Positions 22,301 to 32,696 are shown, numbered from the stretch's first letter. The stretch is DNA of 60,000 nucleotides from Tubulanus polymorphus (GCF_964204645.1 NC_134032.1:6197175-6257174); one strand, 5' to 3'. Program-made: numbers and translations. The notes: generated by a model from the letters alone, not told the origin.

Positions 22301-24117
22301 ATATTCTCATTTTTCAATTACCTCTATTTTTAAATAAATGACTGATTCACTTTTAATTTCTAGATATATTTTATACTTAAACTGTGTACTCAATATGTGA
22401 AATCTTGAATAAATAAGAATATCATGTTCAATGTTCTCATATTCTCGTATTCCCATAATCATCTGCATATTTCGTTCTGGCATTTTTTTGTCCTCTGAAA
22501 TTTTCACCTCTGACATTAATACTTGGATTCGCAATGTTAACTTGTTTAACTCCTTTAAAAATCAACACCTTTTCCATGTAGGATTACTATCATTTTTAGC
22601 CTCTCAATTGATATTTAATTTGCCCTATTAGCATAATAACTCCACCAAAATGCCTCTACCTAAATATACCACACCTAGAATCCATCCACCCAGAATACCC
22701 TCATATGTGACTAGAATCCCTCTAGGCCCTAAATACAGTGGATTCATGCCTGAAGAAAAAATTAGGAATATATAAGTGAAACAATTTTAGAAAGAAAATT
22801 CTGTGTGATGCTGGAGCTAGAATGTGCAGGACAGACTCATTGTTGAAACCAATTAAAGTTCTAACGTATAGTGTAGTGATTAAAAGTAGTTAACTGAGCA
22901 CAACTAAGTTCATTTCAGTGTATTGTTATAACAATTGTTGCAGTTAAACGGAAATGAACTGAATTCATTGTGAAGACCGTAATCTAGCAGGCCCGGACAT
23001 GGGGGTTCGGGGGGTTCGGACGAAACTCCCTTTGGTGAAAGTTCCCTTTTTCAAATTTTGGACTTTCTCCTAAAAATTTTTTATCAAAAATTTCATCCCC
23101 AAACTAGAAAGGGCACATTTAGTCGTCCCTAATCACACACGCAGAAAAGAGGTAATACTTTTATTGTACGAGGCAGATAATTTCAAAGAAAAATCATGGC
23201 ACATTCAGTCGTCCATCAATACCAAAAAATTAAAGAAGAAAGGGCACCTTTTGTTGTTTTTATCAATCCCAAAAGTAGGAAAGTGCATACTTTTACTAGA
23301 CGAGACAAAAAGGTTTACCATTCTTCAGGATTTCATCTTTATTGCCATGAAACTACATTTTCATGCATTAAATTACCTAAAAGCACAATTTGTATCAGGA
23401 ATTCATTAATTGCTTGGAAAAGCAGTAAATCTTCAAACATTTCTTGCGGAGGTTTCCCAGACCACCCTCGTTTTTCGGTGATAATGCACTTTTTTACAAG
23501 TTGTCCCGTGATCCGTCCATCTTTATGGTCCAGATTGCAGGAAATCTAAAAACTGGTAAATACATCAAACACCCCTTTGGCGATCACACTGTCCGGCCCA
23601 CCGCCAGCGCCATCTTGGGTGCCTTTTTTGGTGACATTGCCCTTTTTCTCCAAGCAGAACTCCCCCCCCCCCCTGTTTTCTTAGATTTCAGGACTAACTA
23701 ATATCCTATAATTTGAATATTACTTCCTTTCCTATATGGATCAAAGAAATCTTGCAACAGATTAAAGACATGAGGTAATCAACCCGGATTCGTTCTCTTC
23801 CCAGTTTCAAATACGTTTTTGGTGTTTATTTTGTTTTCTAGATCACGTTCGAATGCGAAGTCACTTCAGAACCGAAAGCCACGATCACGTTTTACAAAAC
23901 ACCAAAATCTACAAACTTGCAACCGGAGTACGTAGTGACCGAGACGGGTAACACGCACATAGCGACGACTTCCAGAGGAAATGTGGTGAAAGCTAGGCTG
24001 ACTGTCGATAGCCTGAAACCAAGGAAACACGAGCCTGGATACTGGTACATTTGCAACGCGGACAACGGATACGACAGTAGCTTCCAGGGGTTGTATATCA
24101 ACCTAATCTCCGAATAG
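16259..24117 (+). CDS. secreted immunoglobulin-like protein, 5 coding exons
   Basis: Five exons join in consistent phase to 496 codons plus stop: 16259-16324, 17458-17626, 18551-18943, 19479-20065, 23842-24117. All four introns are GT-AG (donors GTACGT, GTATTT, GTCGGT, GTGAGT; acceptors CTAACAG, TTTTCAG, TTTTCAG, TTTCTAG). Exon 1 encodes a hydrophobic signal peptide. A likely 5'-UTR intron ends at the AG of 16243-16244. Exon 4 has SDEGMYCFVF and exon 5 has FECEV...YWYICNADNGYD, the Cys and D-x-G-x-Y-x-C patterns of immunoglobulin folds. I see no transmembrane segment, so the product is probably secreted. Polyadenylation signals AATAAA occur at 24148 and 24358. A broken paralogue follows at 26094-27401. 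The exact family and role are not recognised. Confidence 0.75.
16593..17367. mobile_element. TIR element inside intron 1 of the Ig-like gene
   Basis: About 95 bp at 16593-16690 return reverse-complemented at 17272-17367: GGGGCTCTTGACCATT, ACACATCTAACAAAAC, CATAGTTTAAGGCAGAGAT and ACCGTTGCATGGGCAG appear in both arms. The roughly 580-bp interior encodes nothing recognisable and contains a second insertion (17052-17240). It is probably a non-autonomous DNA transposon. Arm divergence is modest. Confidence 0.7.
17052..17240 (-). mobile_element. 3' tail of a non-LTR element nested in the TIR element
   Basis: On the - strand it ends with GATCAATAAAGTCTATTTTT followed by reiterated TATTTGTATTTG, a typical non-LTR 3' end (AATAAA plus short tandem tail). 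No coding part remains. Confidence 0.5.
17458..17626 (+). CDS. Ig-like gene exon 2
   Basis: Begins after TCTAACAG in phase 0 and ends in phase 1 before GTATTTG. Encodes a Cys (SRCRADLG), a basic stretch and a predicted beta-rich segment (YEIAILTVKGHTVFF). Confidence 0.7.
18551..18943 (+). CDS. Ig-like gene exon 3
   Basis: Begins after CTTTTCAG and ends before GTCGGTAG, both phase 1. Encodes alternating hydrophobic strands (KLYFQFYITDAGNCFGVF) and a basic end (RRDDGRKNVV). No strong domain signature on its own. Confidence 0.7.
19149..19187 (+). ncRNA. hammerhead-like core motif (relic)
   Basis: CCTGAAGCTGACTATTAGGA continues through TATAATC to GAAACG. The layout CUGAWG...hairpin...GAAACG resembles the hammerhead core CUGANGA...GAAA, but the A after G is C here and one hairpin pair is mismatched, so self-cleavage is unlikely. 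The matching motif in the paralogous intron is at 26537-26573. Hammerhead-like motifs are known from Penelope-like elements. Confidence 0.35.
19188..19335 (-). mobile_element. short retroposed non-LTR tail with 13-bp target duplication
   Basis: The 148-bp insert is flanked by perfect 13-bp copies of TCGAAACGTTGAA (19175-19187 and 19336-19348). On the - strand it ends in GTTTAATAAAATCAATTTAT followed by an A-run, i.e. AATAAA and a poly-A tail at the 3' end. It is a severely 5'-truncated retrocopy in intron 3 of the Ig-like gene. It interrupts the hammerhead-like motif, and the paralogous intron lacks it. Confidence 0.8.
19479..20065 (+). CDS. Ig-like gene exon 4
   Basis: Begins after TTTTTCAG in phase 1 and ends at CAA before the consensus donor GTGAGTG; the in-frame stop at 20075-20077 lies in the intron. 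Contains SDEGMYCFVF, typical of the F strand of an Ig domain, and several Cys. The last 17 codons have a degraded counterpart at 26650-26703. Confidence 0.75.
20235..20600. repeat. degenerate tandem repeat, about 50-bp period
   Basis: Units of the form CAATCTAACAA...TAAGGCCAGTCTAAGCACAT...GGTTCTATAGC recur about seven times with strong divergence. It lies in intron 4 of the Ig-like gene. Confidence 0.6.
20629..21252. mobile_element. MITE family with AATGCCAGA inverted ends, copy 1
   Basis: The left end carries AATAATGCCAGAGGTAAAAA and AATGCCGGA motifs; the right end carries the inverted TCTGGCATTTTTA and TGGCATTATTACC. The interior shares, in order, ATTCATTTTCTTATTTCCAA, ATCTAGAAATATGTTA, ATCATGTCCAATGTTA and CTCATGTTT blocks with copy 2, and each copy has an internal duplication of about 110 bp. 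Located in intron 4 of the Ig-like gene; non-coding. Confidence 0.65.
21285..22545. mobile_element. MITE family with AATGCCAGA inverted ends, copy 2
   Basis: The left end (21298-21410) has clustered AATGCCAGA/AATGCCGGA motifs and GAAATATGCACGATATCC. The right end (22455-22520) has CATCTGCATATTTCGTTCTGGC and CCTCTGACATTAAT. The interior at 22190-22450 matches copy 1. It is longer than copy 1 because of extra sequence around 21430-22190, which includes a hairpin repeat at 22087-22147. Confidence 0.6.
22087..22147. repeat. hairpin repeat, diverged copy
   Basis: Reads ATAATCAACAGAATTACAAA, then AGGGATTTCGACGAAAG and CAGAAAACCCT. It aligns along its length with the tandem unit at 32697-32812 and keeps the AGGG...CCCT stem. 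Confidence 0.6.
22989..23690. mobile_element. MITE-like element with CAGGCCCG terminus, copy 1
   Basis: The left end reads CAGGCCCGGACATGGGGGTT followed by GGTTCGGACGAA. The right side has the C-rich CTCCCCCCCCCCCTG run seen near the right end of the copy at 32816-33521, but the terminal GCGGGCCTG is missing. Interior blocks (AAGGGCACATTTAGTCGTCC, TTTTATCAATCCCAAAA, TGGGTGCCTTTTTTGGTGAC) match copy 2. Lies in intron 4 of the Ig-like gene; open frames of about 80-115 codons here are by-products of the repeat. Confidence 0.65.
23842..24117 (+). CDS. Ig-like gene exon 5 (terminal Ig domain)
   Basis: Begins after TTTTCTAG in phase 0 and ends with TAG. Reads ITFECEVTSEP at the start and YWYICNADNGYD near the end: paired Cys about 70 residues apart, as in Ig C2/I-set domains, although the usual core Trp is not obvious. 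Confidence 0.75.
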   Translation: MTFECEVTSEPKATITFYKTPKSTNLQPEYVVTETGNTHIATTSRGNVVKARLTVDSLKPRKHEPGYWYICNADNGYDSSFQGLYINLISE

Positions 24118-24604
24118 TAGCAAGGGGAACGAAGCTCGATGGCGATGAATAAAAATGGACAACCGATGTAGAATATTGAATAATATGTAATAGATGAAAT
24201 CGAAGTGACGGACGCCTCGTCACAGCGAATTTTATCTAGTACATGATACATTATAGAACTACGGAAAGATAACTTGTACGTTTGGTGTGAATCAGAGAAA
24301 ATCAGCCAAAACAATCTTATAGAAAGAAATGAACACTCACAAATTTACGATTTTGTGAATAAAACTTCCTCAAAGGAAAATCCCTAAATCTTATTTCATG
24401 TGTAAAAGTTATCCGATGACATCGATCTTATATTGAAAAGCCTATTGATCCCTGGGATGCATAAATCATTGCAATCTAATATCATGAAATTAATAAAATC
24501 TAAAATTGCCCGATCCAAAAATGCTGGATTTTAGTGAATGCGCTGCCGGATTTTAGCATGACGTAATTTTACTTCCGATTTCGCCATGAACTTCAAACCG
24601 GACA

Positions 24605-24877
24605 TCAATTGACGTCATTTTTTCTGGCTTCGTCAAAGTCAGATTCGGTTAAAAGACACTTTGAAGTAACCACATATACATGTTTATCAAAGTCGCGCTC
24701 CTTCAAATTGCCGTATGTTATTAAGTGATTAGAATTATTTCGATGAAATCTTTGTGCGCTTCCCAGTGCGACATTTGAACCAGCAAGGCAGAAAACCTTT
24801 GCTGTGCGGCTATATTTTTCGTTATATTTTGGCTTTTGGGAGTGACGCAGGCGGCTTCGTGATTTGATGCGAAACAA
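24605..24877 (-). pseudogene. coding-like repeat of unknown family, copy 1
   Basis: An open frame of 90 codons reads KYNEKYSRTAKVFCLAGSN then VALGSAQRFHRN. The same protein-level pattern (YN..YS...A...FCL.GS.VA.GS) is found at 31380-31450 on the other strand, and DNA similarity extends to 29150-29270. Conservation at amino-acid level suggests a once-coding sequence, perhaps a transposon protein or a duplicated gene. I do not recognise the family. It sits just downstream of the Ig-like gene in opposite orientation. Confidence 0.45.
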
Positions 24878-25564
24878 GGTATCACTTTATTGAAGGGCCT
24901 AATCGTGTTTATATATATGCAGAAAAATGAGCATATTTCTATAGAAATTGAACGTAACTAAGTCAATATGAGAATATCTATAACTCATGTTTGTTGACGA
25001 CTTGTTCATTGAAATTGTATGCCATCCAATTTCTGTTAATACTACCCAATCAAGCTATTGATCCTGAAAATTTCAAAAATGTAGATTAATATTTGTAAGA
25101 ATTACGAACTTTTGAATGAGATGAGCAATAATTGAAGTTGAATTATCGGGAAGACGATATCAATGTTTATAACTTCACCAGCGCACATTGTTGCATTAAC
25201 TTTATAAATGAGTGATATCATAAAAAAGTTTATTATCAGCCGAGTTCATCGATATTTCTACTTTGTTTCTATCTTAATCAAATCCAGACATATGAACGAA
25301 ATAAAAAAATTAAACCGGAGAAAAATAGGGACAAAAAATTCAACAATGCGGACCCGGCGGGTACCCAAAAAAATGGCGCCTGGAAACTGTAAAAAGGCTT
25401 ATTGACCACAGAAATTGGCATGAAATATGTAATTACGAGAATACCAGACACATCAGTTATGTGCGTATGAAGAATACCGAAAAAGCATAAAAACTGATTT
25501 TCGACACTACTCAATTACACAGTCGTGGAGATTACCTAAAAACAGATATGAGGTAGAATATACA

Positions 25565-25950
25565 TGAACTGGATTCAGTTTCAGAGTTGTAAGTTAAGAT
25601 TTGACTCATCTCGTTGAAAACGAAGTTATTGTATTTAACTGAGTTAACTCTTAACTTGAAAGTTAACTCATTGGAAATGCACAAATTTTAACTCACGACT
25701 GTAAAACTGGGGCCAAGTTCTATAGTTTTGATAGATTTGACTCGAAACACATTCCAAAATGGACTATCTTTATTTCAGAACTGTGAAACTGGGTACAGTT
25801 CCATGGTTATGAGTTAAGATTGGGCTCGAGGGTTAACTAATTGGAACTAATGTTAACATAGAGTTACTCACAACTCCAACGCAAATGGGACCTTGGACCC
25901 AGTTCCATGGTCAGGGTTTGACTCGGAGTTAACTCTTTGAGAATGAGGTG
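25565..25950. repeat. dispersed GAGTTAACTC / CCAGTTCCATGG repeat cluster
   Basis: Three or more degenerate units of about 110-130 bp contain AACTGGG...CAGTTCCATGGTTATGAG, TTAAGATTTGACTC and GAGTTAACTC. Related sequence lies upstream of the Ig-like gene at 15885-16010 and at about 600-655, so the block partly reflects the duplication that also produced the pseudogene. Confidence 0.5.
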
Positions 25951-26093
25951 ATTTCAATTAAGATCCGGTAAATCAGTTTGTGAGTCGAGATTTCACTGAG
26001 AAATGTGGGGCTTGTACAGGTACTTTACATATTTGTATATAATTCTGTTACTTAAAAATACTTTGTACTTATCATTCTGTTTTTGTCTTCCAG

Positions 26094-27401
26094 GTACCAT
26101 CGACAATGACGCGGTACTAAAAGTTGTTTATCTTAATCCTCTTAGTTCAAGTCAGTGAAGCCATGAAGGTTGGTATCGTAGTATTTAGATTATATCAGCT
26201 ATTGTTCCACAGTCAGGAGCTCATCTAGGGGTTTGTGGCCCTTGCACAAACAAGACTCAACTATTTTGAGTTGCCCTTTTCTGAATGCTCTTTTCGACAA
26301 TATCATTTGAAATACAGCTGTTTGACGGCCAATATGACGCATGTGAACAATGTGTGTGACTAGACTCTTCAGTATTCCTGAATATGACCATCAGGATGAA
26401 TGTTAAACTAATAACTCAAGGAAACATTACTGACTCTTTTACTCTCAGTGTTGAAATCTGTATCATCCTTACAACACTCAGACTCATAGTGTTCCTTCCA
26501 TCAATGATTATAACACGAACAGCATCGCATTCCCTGATGAGATGACTATTAGGATGTAGTCGGAACTTCGAATATTCTGTACCTAGTTTATATCATTTTC
26601 TTATTAGGCCTACTTAATTAGTGTCCTTTTTCTGATAATCTCATGTTCTGATGGCAAAGAGAATAAGAAAGTATCATTTAATGATAGGGACACAAATAAT
26701 CGGGTGAGTGGATGAGTTTTAGTATGCGACAAAGTGCTCTTCTTCTTGATATACGTACGGAGCTCCGAATTAGTACGGACGCCTTCTTGTTTGCGTTGCT
26801 GCCATTTGTAAAAAAAATACATTGTATATTCAAAACTAGCTGCGAATTTGACACTGATCCTCTCTAAGATTGCGATATTTGGGAGTACATAAAATCGTAT
26901 GAATGGATTACATTTTTTATGATAAACATAACATTTGCGAACTACTTGAGCATCGCGACTTAGCTAGATAGTTTTGCACGTTGAATTTTCATTATCTTTT
27001 ATAACGAATATTTTAGCAATAGGCATTAATTCAACTCACTGATTATATTGTGTTTTATAGATCACATTTGAATGCGAAGTCACCTCAGAACCGAAAGCCA
27101 CGATCAAATATTTCAAAACATCGTTCGGCATTGTAGATTCGAACTCTGGCTGCCTGAGTACGCGGGTTCCGCATTACCGGAGATGAGTGACACCCGTGTC
27201 GAGACTTCTTCACGAGAATATATCGCGAAAGCTAAACTCACCGTCAATAACTTGATACCAGGGGAATACGAATCTGAGCGCACATATATATGTAGCGCCG
27301 ACAATGGCTACGACAATATCTTCAAAACGTTGGTTGTAAAATGGCCCGCAACAGGTCATTCCTTCAACGCAACAATGTTCCACCACTTAGAAATCGATTA
27401 G
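26094..27401 (+). pseudogene. broken tandem copy of the Ig-like gene
   Basis: Recognisable parts in order: 5'-UTR acceptor (CTTCCAG at 26087-26093), exon 1 at 26106-26168 with the fifth codon changed to TAA, part of intron 3 (26500-26590, with the hammerhead-like motif), the 3' end of exon 4 at 26650-26703 before a conserved GTGAGTG donor, and exon 5 from 27061 after TTTTATAG. Exon 5 keeps FECEVTSEPKATI, is then frameshifted, and resumes with AKLTVNNL and YICSADNGYD. Exons 2 and 3 and most of exon 4 are missing. It is a tandem duplicate that decayed after duplication. Confidence 0.8.
26537..26573 (+). ncRNA. hammerhead-like core motif in paralogous intron (relic)
   Basis: CTGATGAGATGACTATTAGG continues into ATGTAGTC and GGAAC. 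The hairpin GACTA/TAGTC pairs perfectly, but the second core box is GGAA rather than GAAA. Corresponds to 19149-19187 in the intact gene. Confidence 0.35.
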
Positions 27402-29149
27402 ATTCGCCGAGTTAATACACATGATTAAAAAGTTAAATGAAACTTACCTGTAATTTGAAGTTGGATTGCAATTCTCTTGTCATAGTATACATCCATACTC
27501 CCTACTCATAATTTAACACTGTATAACTTCCTCATAGACTCTGCCATTTAGCTGCAAAGTATAGAGCCAATAACGTTACCAGTTTCATCGCCAATGACTT
27601 AAGAGTCAACTCCGATAGAGCATCAATGAATCAAAATGGGTTAGCAACACATTAACATCCCAGGCTTGTATATAACGTTGCAGTGCTATAGTCTATTATT
27701 GAAAACGCCTCATTATCCTTGAAAAATCTTACTTTTAATATCCGTTCTGTACTCGGTTTGCTTGTTCCTGTCCCCGAAAATCCTTCGTTCTGTAGACAGC
27801 CCCCGACAAATGGCATGCGACAACTTTTGCCACAGTGGGTGTTCCACATCCGATTCCGGTTGCCTCGCTAACCTACGGTTTTTTGCCGAATGTTCCGCAA
27901 AACTTCTGAGACCAAGATGAAAGGAGGAAAATGTAGAAGCTGAGACAACGCCATTCAACAGTGGATGCATCTACAGCCCACGCTTTCGTATCAGGCTAAC
28001 AAGACACACATCTGTCAACATGACGGTTATTCCTCAATAAAAACAAATCTACGCCAATACGCAGATTTAAATCATTTCTTAAAATTTCAGAAAATGTTGG
28101 GGTGGAGCATCCACTTAGTTTTCTGATTACATTCCTTCTGTAAAAATTCGGCTTTATTAACCCCTGGTAGGCAGCACTGATCCATATTCTATCTATCAGA
28201 GAGCTTACTTGTTGGAACAAAAACAACAAACTATGTTGGAATTCATGCCCTCCTGGGGACAGAAAAGAGTTATCTCTCGATTAGGGTGCTTCATCTTTAT
28301 TTGTGGAAGCTTGTTAATAGGCGCTTTGCCTTTTTAGCTGGCATTTTGCCTTTCCTGATTATCCCCTTCTTAATAGGTAGCGCCTCCTTCTGGCGACCCG
28401 AAGTCCCAGTCTCCATTGCTCGCAGTACCAGAAGACACACCCACCTCGCTCCCTTTTGTGCCCTTCATCGTAGACCAAGAGAAGCTAATCGTTGAACTCA
28501 GCCTCGGACATGATCACAAAGTTAATTCCAGTAAATATAGGATATCGGGTGACAAAACGTTCAGTTAGAATAAACACCAAACACAAACAAGAGCTTCTAC
28601 GGAAAAGTAATCGCCTCTGCGAACCACAGAAAAATAAACACGTGTTACTGAGTTAAAAGCACTATGTACAATGAGTAGAAAGTATATATGTATATCTCAT
28701 GCTATCTCCAAGTGACCAGGAAGGATAATGAGAATGGGAACCGTAAAGCCAATGATCCCACAAGGTGGCGTTATGAGCACTCGATCTTACGTTGTCAAAA
28801 TTAATTCATTGTCAATCAGCTTGGAACTGAATTTCTAGGCTCCCGAATCCATACAGTACTAAAAGACCCACCAAATATACATTACATCCATTTAACCAGT
28901 GATTGGCATAGTTTCCATTGATTTTGATTTATTAAGTGAAAGTCTTATTCGATTTTTACTGTTAAATGTCGAAGAAATTGAACGTGTACGAATACTGAGT
29001 TATTACTAGAACCACCAGGTGGACCATAAGCTTGCCATTTAAGTAGAAACCCCGATTGCCACAATAACAATGGGAGCAGACCATTGCGTATCTGAACTCT
29101 TCTGGTAATGCGCCTCATTATACTGCTATTTCTACACGTTTATATAACT
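27402..29149. other. unassigned intergenic DNA
   Basis: No supported gene. A short frame at 28286-28495 begins with a hydrophobic stretch but has no domain, splice context or repeat support. Confidence 0.35.
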
Positions 29150-30500
29150 ATAGAATGAAATATAGCTGCACAGCAGGGATAACGGTTTCTGCCTAATTGG
29201 TTCATATCTCGAACTGGGAAGCGTACGAAGATTTCATCGAAATAATTCTAGCCCATAACATATGACTATTGCCAAGAAGCGCAACCTGGACGTATCGGCC
29301 CCACTCCGCGCGGTTGAGTGTCTTTCTTCCTGGGTCAACATTATGCTGGATATGTGGATATTAGCAATACAGTCCAAATTGTTTATGATGTCTCAGATGG
29401 AGCGCACGGGGCAGGGCCATTATATATTGCTGACTTATCCAAAATACACTTACACAGCGCAACGTCTTTCAATGTGTAAACTCTGTCGTACTCGGCATTA
29501 TAGGACAGTGAGGAATTGAATTTTAGCCACGAGCCCTTGGCTTGATTCGAGCAGAAGACCTTAAATAACTTCACAGAAATTGATTATGAGTCTAGGACTT
29601 TCTACATTTTTGAAGAATGCTTTCTCTTGTTTTGAGATTAATTAAAATTCACTCCTGAATACATTAGTAAAAAAATAGGCAAATAGGTTCTTATCTTACT
29701 GAAAGAAATTTTACTGAACACAGATTTTGAAATGAATTATGTGTCGATTGATCCAGACGAAATAATTACAGCTAAATCAACTGACGATCAACAAGGTGGA
29801 GTTTTCATTTATCTTCGGACAATTTGTCTACCCCTGATGATACAAGCATTTTGGCGACATCTTTAATTTGAAACCTCAACGCTTTATTTGCGCGCGTCAA
29901 TTAGTCAGCCACAGTCGATTTTCATGCCACCTGACCTCTTTCCACCTGTAATTAAGCAATCTAATGTAAGAATTACTCAGTAATGTAATATAATAGAGCA
30001 GTGAAAGAAAGTATTATAAATATTTAAATCGTGCGTTTGTCGTGAAACATCTATTACTACTGTCTCGCGGAGCATAGACACCGACCGTTAAGCCATGTGG
30101 AATTGGTATTTTAAGGGCTATTCGGTTTACTCCAAAACAAGTCTCTGATAAACTTTTAAAAGCTTCACATCAAGGGTATATCGTAGGACTCTTGATGCTC
30201 GTGAATTATCATCCCATAATAACAATGAATCCAATTCTGCATGTACACTAGCACGACTGATTACTGATCCAAATATTTTAAACATGACATTAGATAAAAA
30301 ACAATTACACAAAACGGCAAGTACTTACAGCATCTGAGACGCTTAATTTGAAACGTACACTTGCACACTGTGGTTTAGATATATTCCCACCAGCTGCAAG
30401 AATCGCTAAAGGAATTGAAGACCGTAGTGACCAGTTCATTCCACGATTAATAGCTAGAAAGAAAGTAATCGAAATAAATAGTCGTATACATAAGTGTAAA
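29150..30500 (+). pseudogene. coding-like repeat of unknown family, copy 2
   Basis: Collinear with 31380-32650. Shared blocks are the ATATAGCTGCACAGCAGGGA region (29160), a block around 29340-29580, the GAACACAGATTTTGAA block at 29715-29960 and the GTACACTTGCACACTGTGG block at 30350-30415. Readable peptides include TAKSTDDQQGGVFIYLR and, beyond the end of copy 3, LDIFPPAARIAKGIEDRSDQ. Numerous stops and shifts. The copy extends past 30415 where copy 3 ends, so it may preserve more of the ancestral frame. Confidence 0.45.
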
Positions 30501-30854
30501 CCAGTCCCTTACTAACTACTAAGGCTTTCCAATGGCTCTACACACTACATTAAGGGCCTAAATCTATTCTAGACGTATCCCCCAAAAAGCTAGGCATTAG
30601 GCAAGTAGGTAGCCAACAATGATCATTGCTTTGCCGAGTACTCATTTGCTATCATATGTACTAATATCATAGCAGCACCCAGTGGAAAGGCAACCTTAAC
30701 TGCAGTTAGACCAAGAAAATCATGTCTTACGTTCCCTGGTTAGTGGATTCTCACCTTAAATTGCTTAAACTATGCTGTCGTTGTCATCGATCCGAGTCGT
30801 CAAGTGAACGCGGAAGTAAAATTCCATCCGAAAATCCCTACCATTCCTGTCCAT

Positions 30855-30909
30855 TGATTTGAGCGTAGAACTATAACGGAATATTCCGTTATAGTTCTAT
30901 GATTTGAGC
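30855..30909. repeat. 34-bp perfect palindrome flanked by 10-bp direct repeats
   Basis: The palindrome TAGAACTATAACGGAAT plus its exact reverse complement occupies 30866-30899. TGATTTGAGC occurs on both sides (30855-30864 and 30900-30909). This is what a minimal inverted-repeat insertion or excision product with a target duplication would look like. Confidence 0.8.
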
Positions 30910-31335
30910 CAGAAATGTAGCCAACGTAAATTGATTTACTAATAGCAGTAATCAATTGACTCATTTTAGGGATCATAGTTCATTAAAGTCCTAAAACTCG
31001 CCATAAACTTGCGATAAATTTAAGCTGAAAATTATTTCAACCATCCGCCATGTTGTCCGCAGTAAATGACGGATCCGGACTAATTGTAAGTCTGAATTTG
31101 CGATTAACGGTTGAGTTTGACGCTCGAGGTCGTCCGGTAATTTGTAGGCTTTTCGGGGTGTACTTCTATCAATGAATGACAATGCTTTGCGTTATTCTTG
31201 TCGCTGTTTAGACCCGGTAATTATACGGGATTAATTCATAATAGATTACTATACGCAAATTTGAAATGGTCAGGCGCTGAGTTAAATTTATTTAATTTAA
31301 AATTACGTTTATAAGCTGTTGGTAGTCGAATCTGA

Positions 31336-32693
31336 GAGGAGTTACATTTTATGAAAATTTTTTGGCTGGAAAGTGGACCATTTATAATAATAGATATAGC
31401 TGCATAGCAGCGATAACGGGTTTCTGCCTAACTGGTTCATATGTTGCAATGGGAAGCGTAAAAAAGATTTCATCGAAATTATTCAAATCCGTCCATAACA
31501 TAGGACTATTTCCAAGAAGCACGACCTGGGTCAACAATATGCTGGATTATGTGGATCCAAAAAAGCTACCATGTAAAAAGTACTGATGTACCAAGTAATC
31601 AAAATGGGTTTGAAGATACCGAAGATATGGTCCCCCGGTGGCAGTTGTATCAACTTGAACCTTGTGTGTCGAGGCAGGTGGTGGCCAGAAAAAGAAATAT
31701 TTCCGGGAAAACTTTTTTGGAGACGCAAGGCATTGACTGATCAATTGTGTTGTTTTCTTTCTTAATTTACATTTGATTTGGCAGGTCATCTTGCTTAGGA
31801 GTCCGTTTGTCAAAGCATCGAAGCAACACAGTCCAACTTGTTCATGTCTTAGATGCAGCGGGCCAGGGCGGTCATTATATTGCTAACTTATCCAAATAAC
31901 ACTTACACAGCCCAACGTTTTTCAGTGTGTAAACTTTATCATAACCTGCATTATAGGACATTGAGGAATTGAATTTTAGCCATCTGAGCCCTCGGCTTGA
32001 TTCGAGCAAAAGACCTTAACTGACTTCACAGATTTTGATTACGAGTCTAGGATTTTCTAAATTTCCGAAGAATGCTTTCTCTGGTTTTAAGATCCTTTCA
32101 ATTTCAATCTTGAATACATAAAAATAAGTCAATCAAATTTACATTTTATTGAAAGAAATTCTAATGAACACAGATTTTGAACTGAATGACGTGCTGATTT
32201 ATCCAGGCGAAAAAATTACAGCAGCAAAATCAACTGATGATCAACGAGGTGAAGGTTTCATTTATCTTCAGATATTTGTCTACCCCCTGATGATACAAGC
32301 TTTTTGGCTAAATCTTTTGAAACATCAACGCCTGATCTAATCGCACCAATTAGTCAGCCACAGTCGATTTCCATGCCATCTGACCTCTTTCCACCTGTAA
32401 TTAAGGAATGAAATGTAATAATTACTCGGTTATATAATATCATAGAGGAGTGAAAGAAAGTATAATAATAGCTGATTACTTATCCAAATATTGTAAACAT
32501 GGCAACTGAAAAAATAACAATTACATAAAACGTTAGGTACTTACAGCATCTGAGACAGTTGCGCTTAAGTTACGACAATGACGAAAAAGCTTGATTTAGA
32601 ACCTACACTTGCACACTGTGGTGTAAATTTATTTCCACCAGCTGCGAGGAGTTACATTTTATGAAAAATTTTTGGCTGGAAAGTGGACCATAA
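31336..32693 (+). pseudogene. coding-like repeat of unknown family, copy 3
   Basis: Collinear with copy 2, and flanked by a direct repeat of about 48 bp (GAGGAGTTACATTTTATGAA...GGAAAGTGGACCAT) at 31336-31384 and 32645-32693. Readable peptides include FCLTGSYVAMGS, QLVHVLDAAGQGGHYIANLS, KSTDDQRGEGFIYLQ and ISQPQSISMPSDLFPPVIK, separated by frame changes. The product is not recognised. The flanking direct repeats could be short LTR-like ends or duplication boundaries. Confidence 0.45.
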
Positions 32694-32696
32694 ATA

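Noticed and set aside
23164-23701. Overlapping open frames of 80-117 codons
   Set aside because: They lie within the CAGGCCCG-type MITE-like element, and similar frames recur in its second copy at 32970-33304 without amino-acid conservation.
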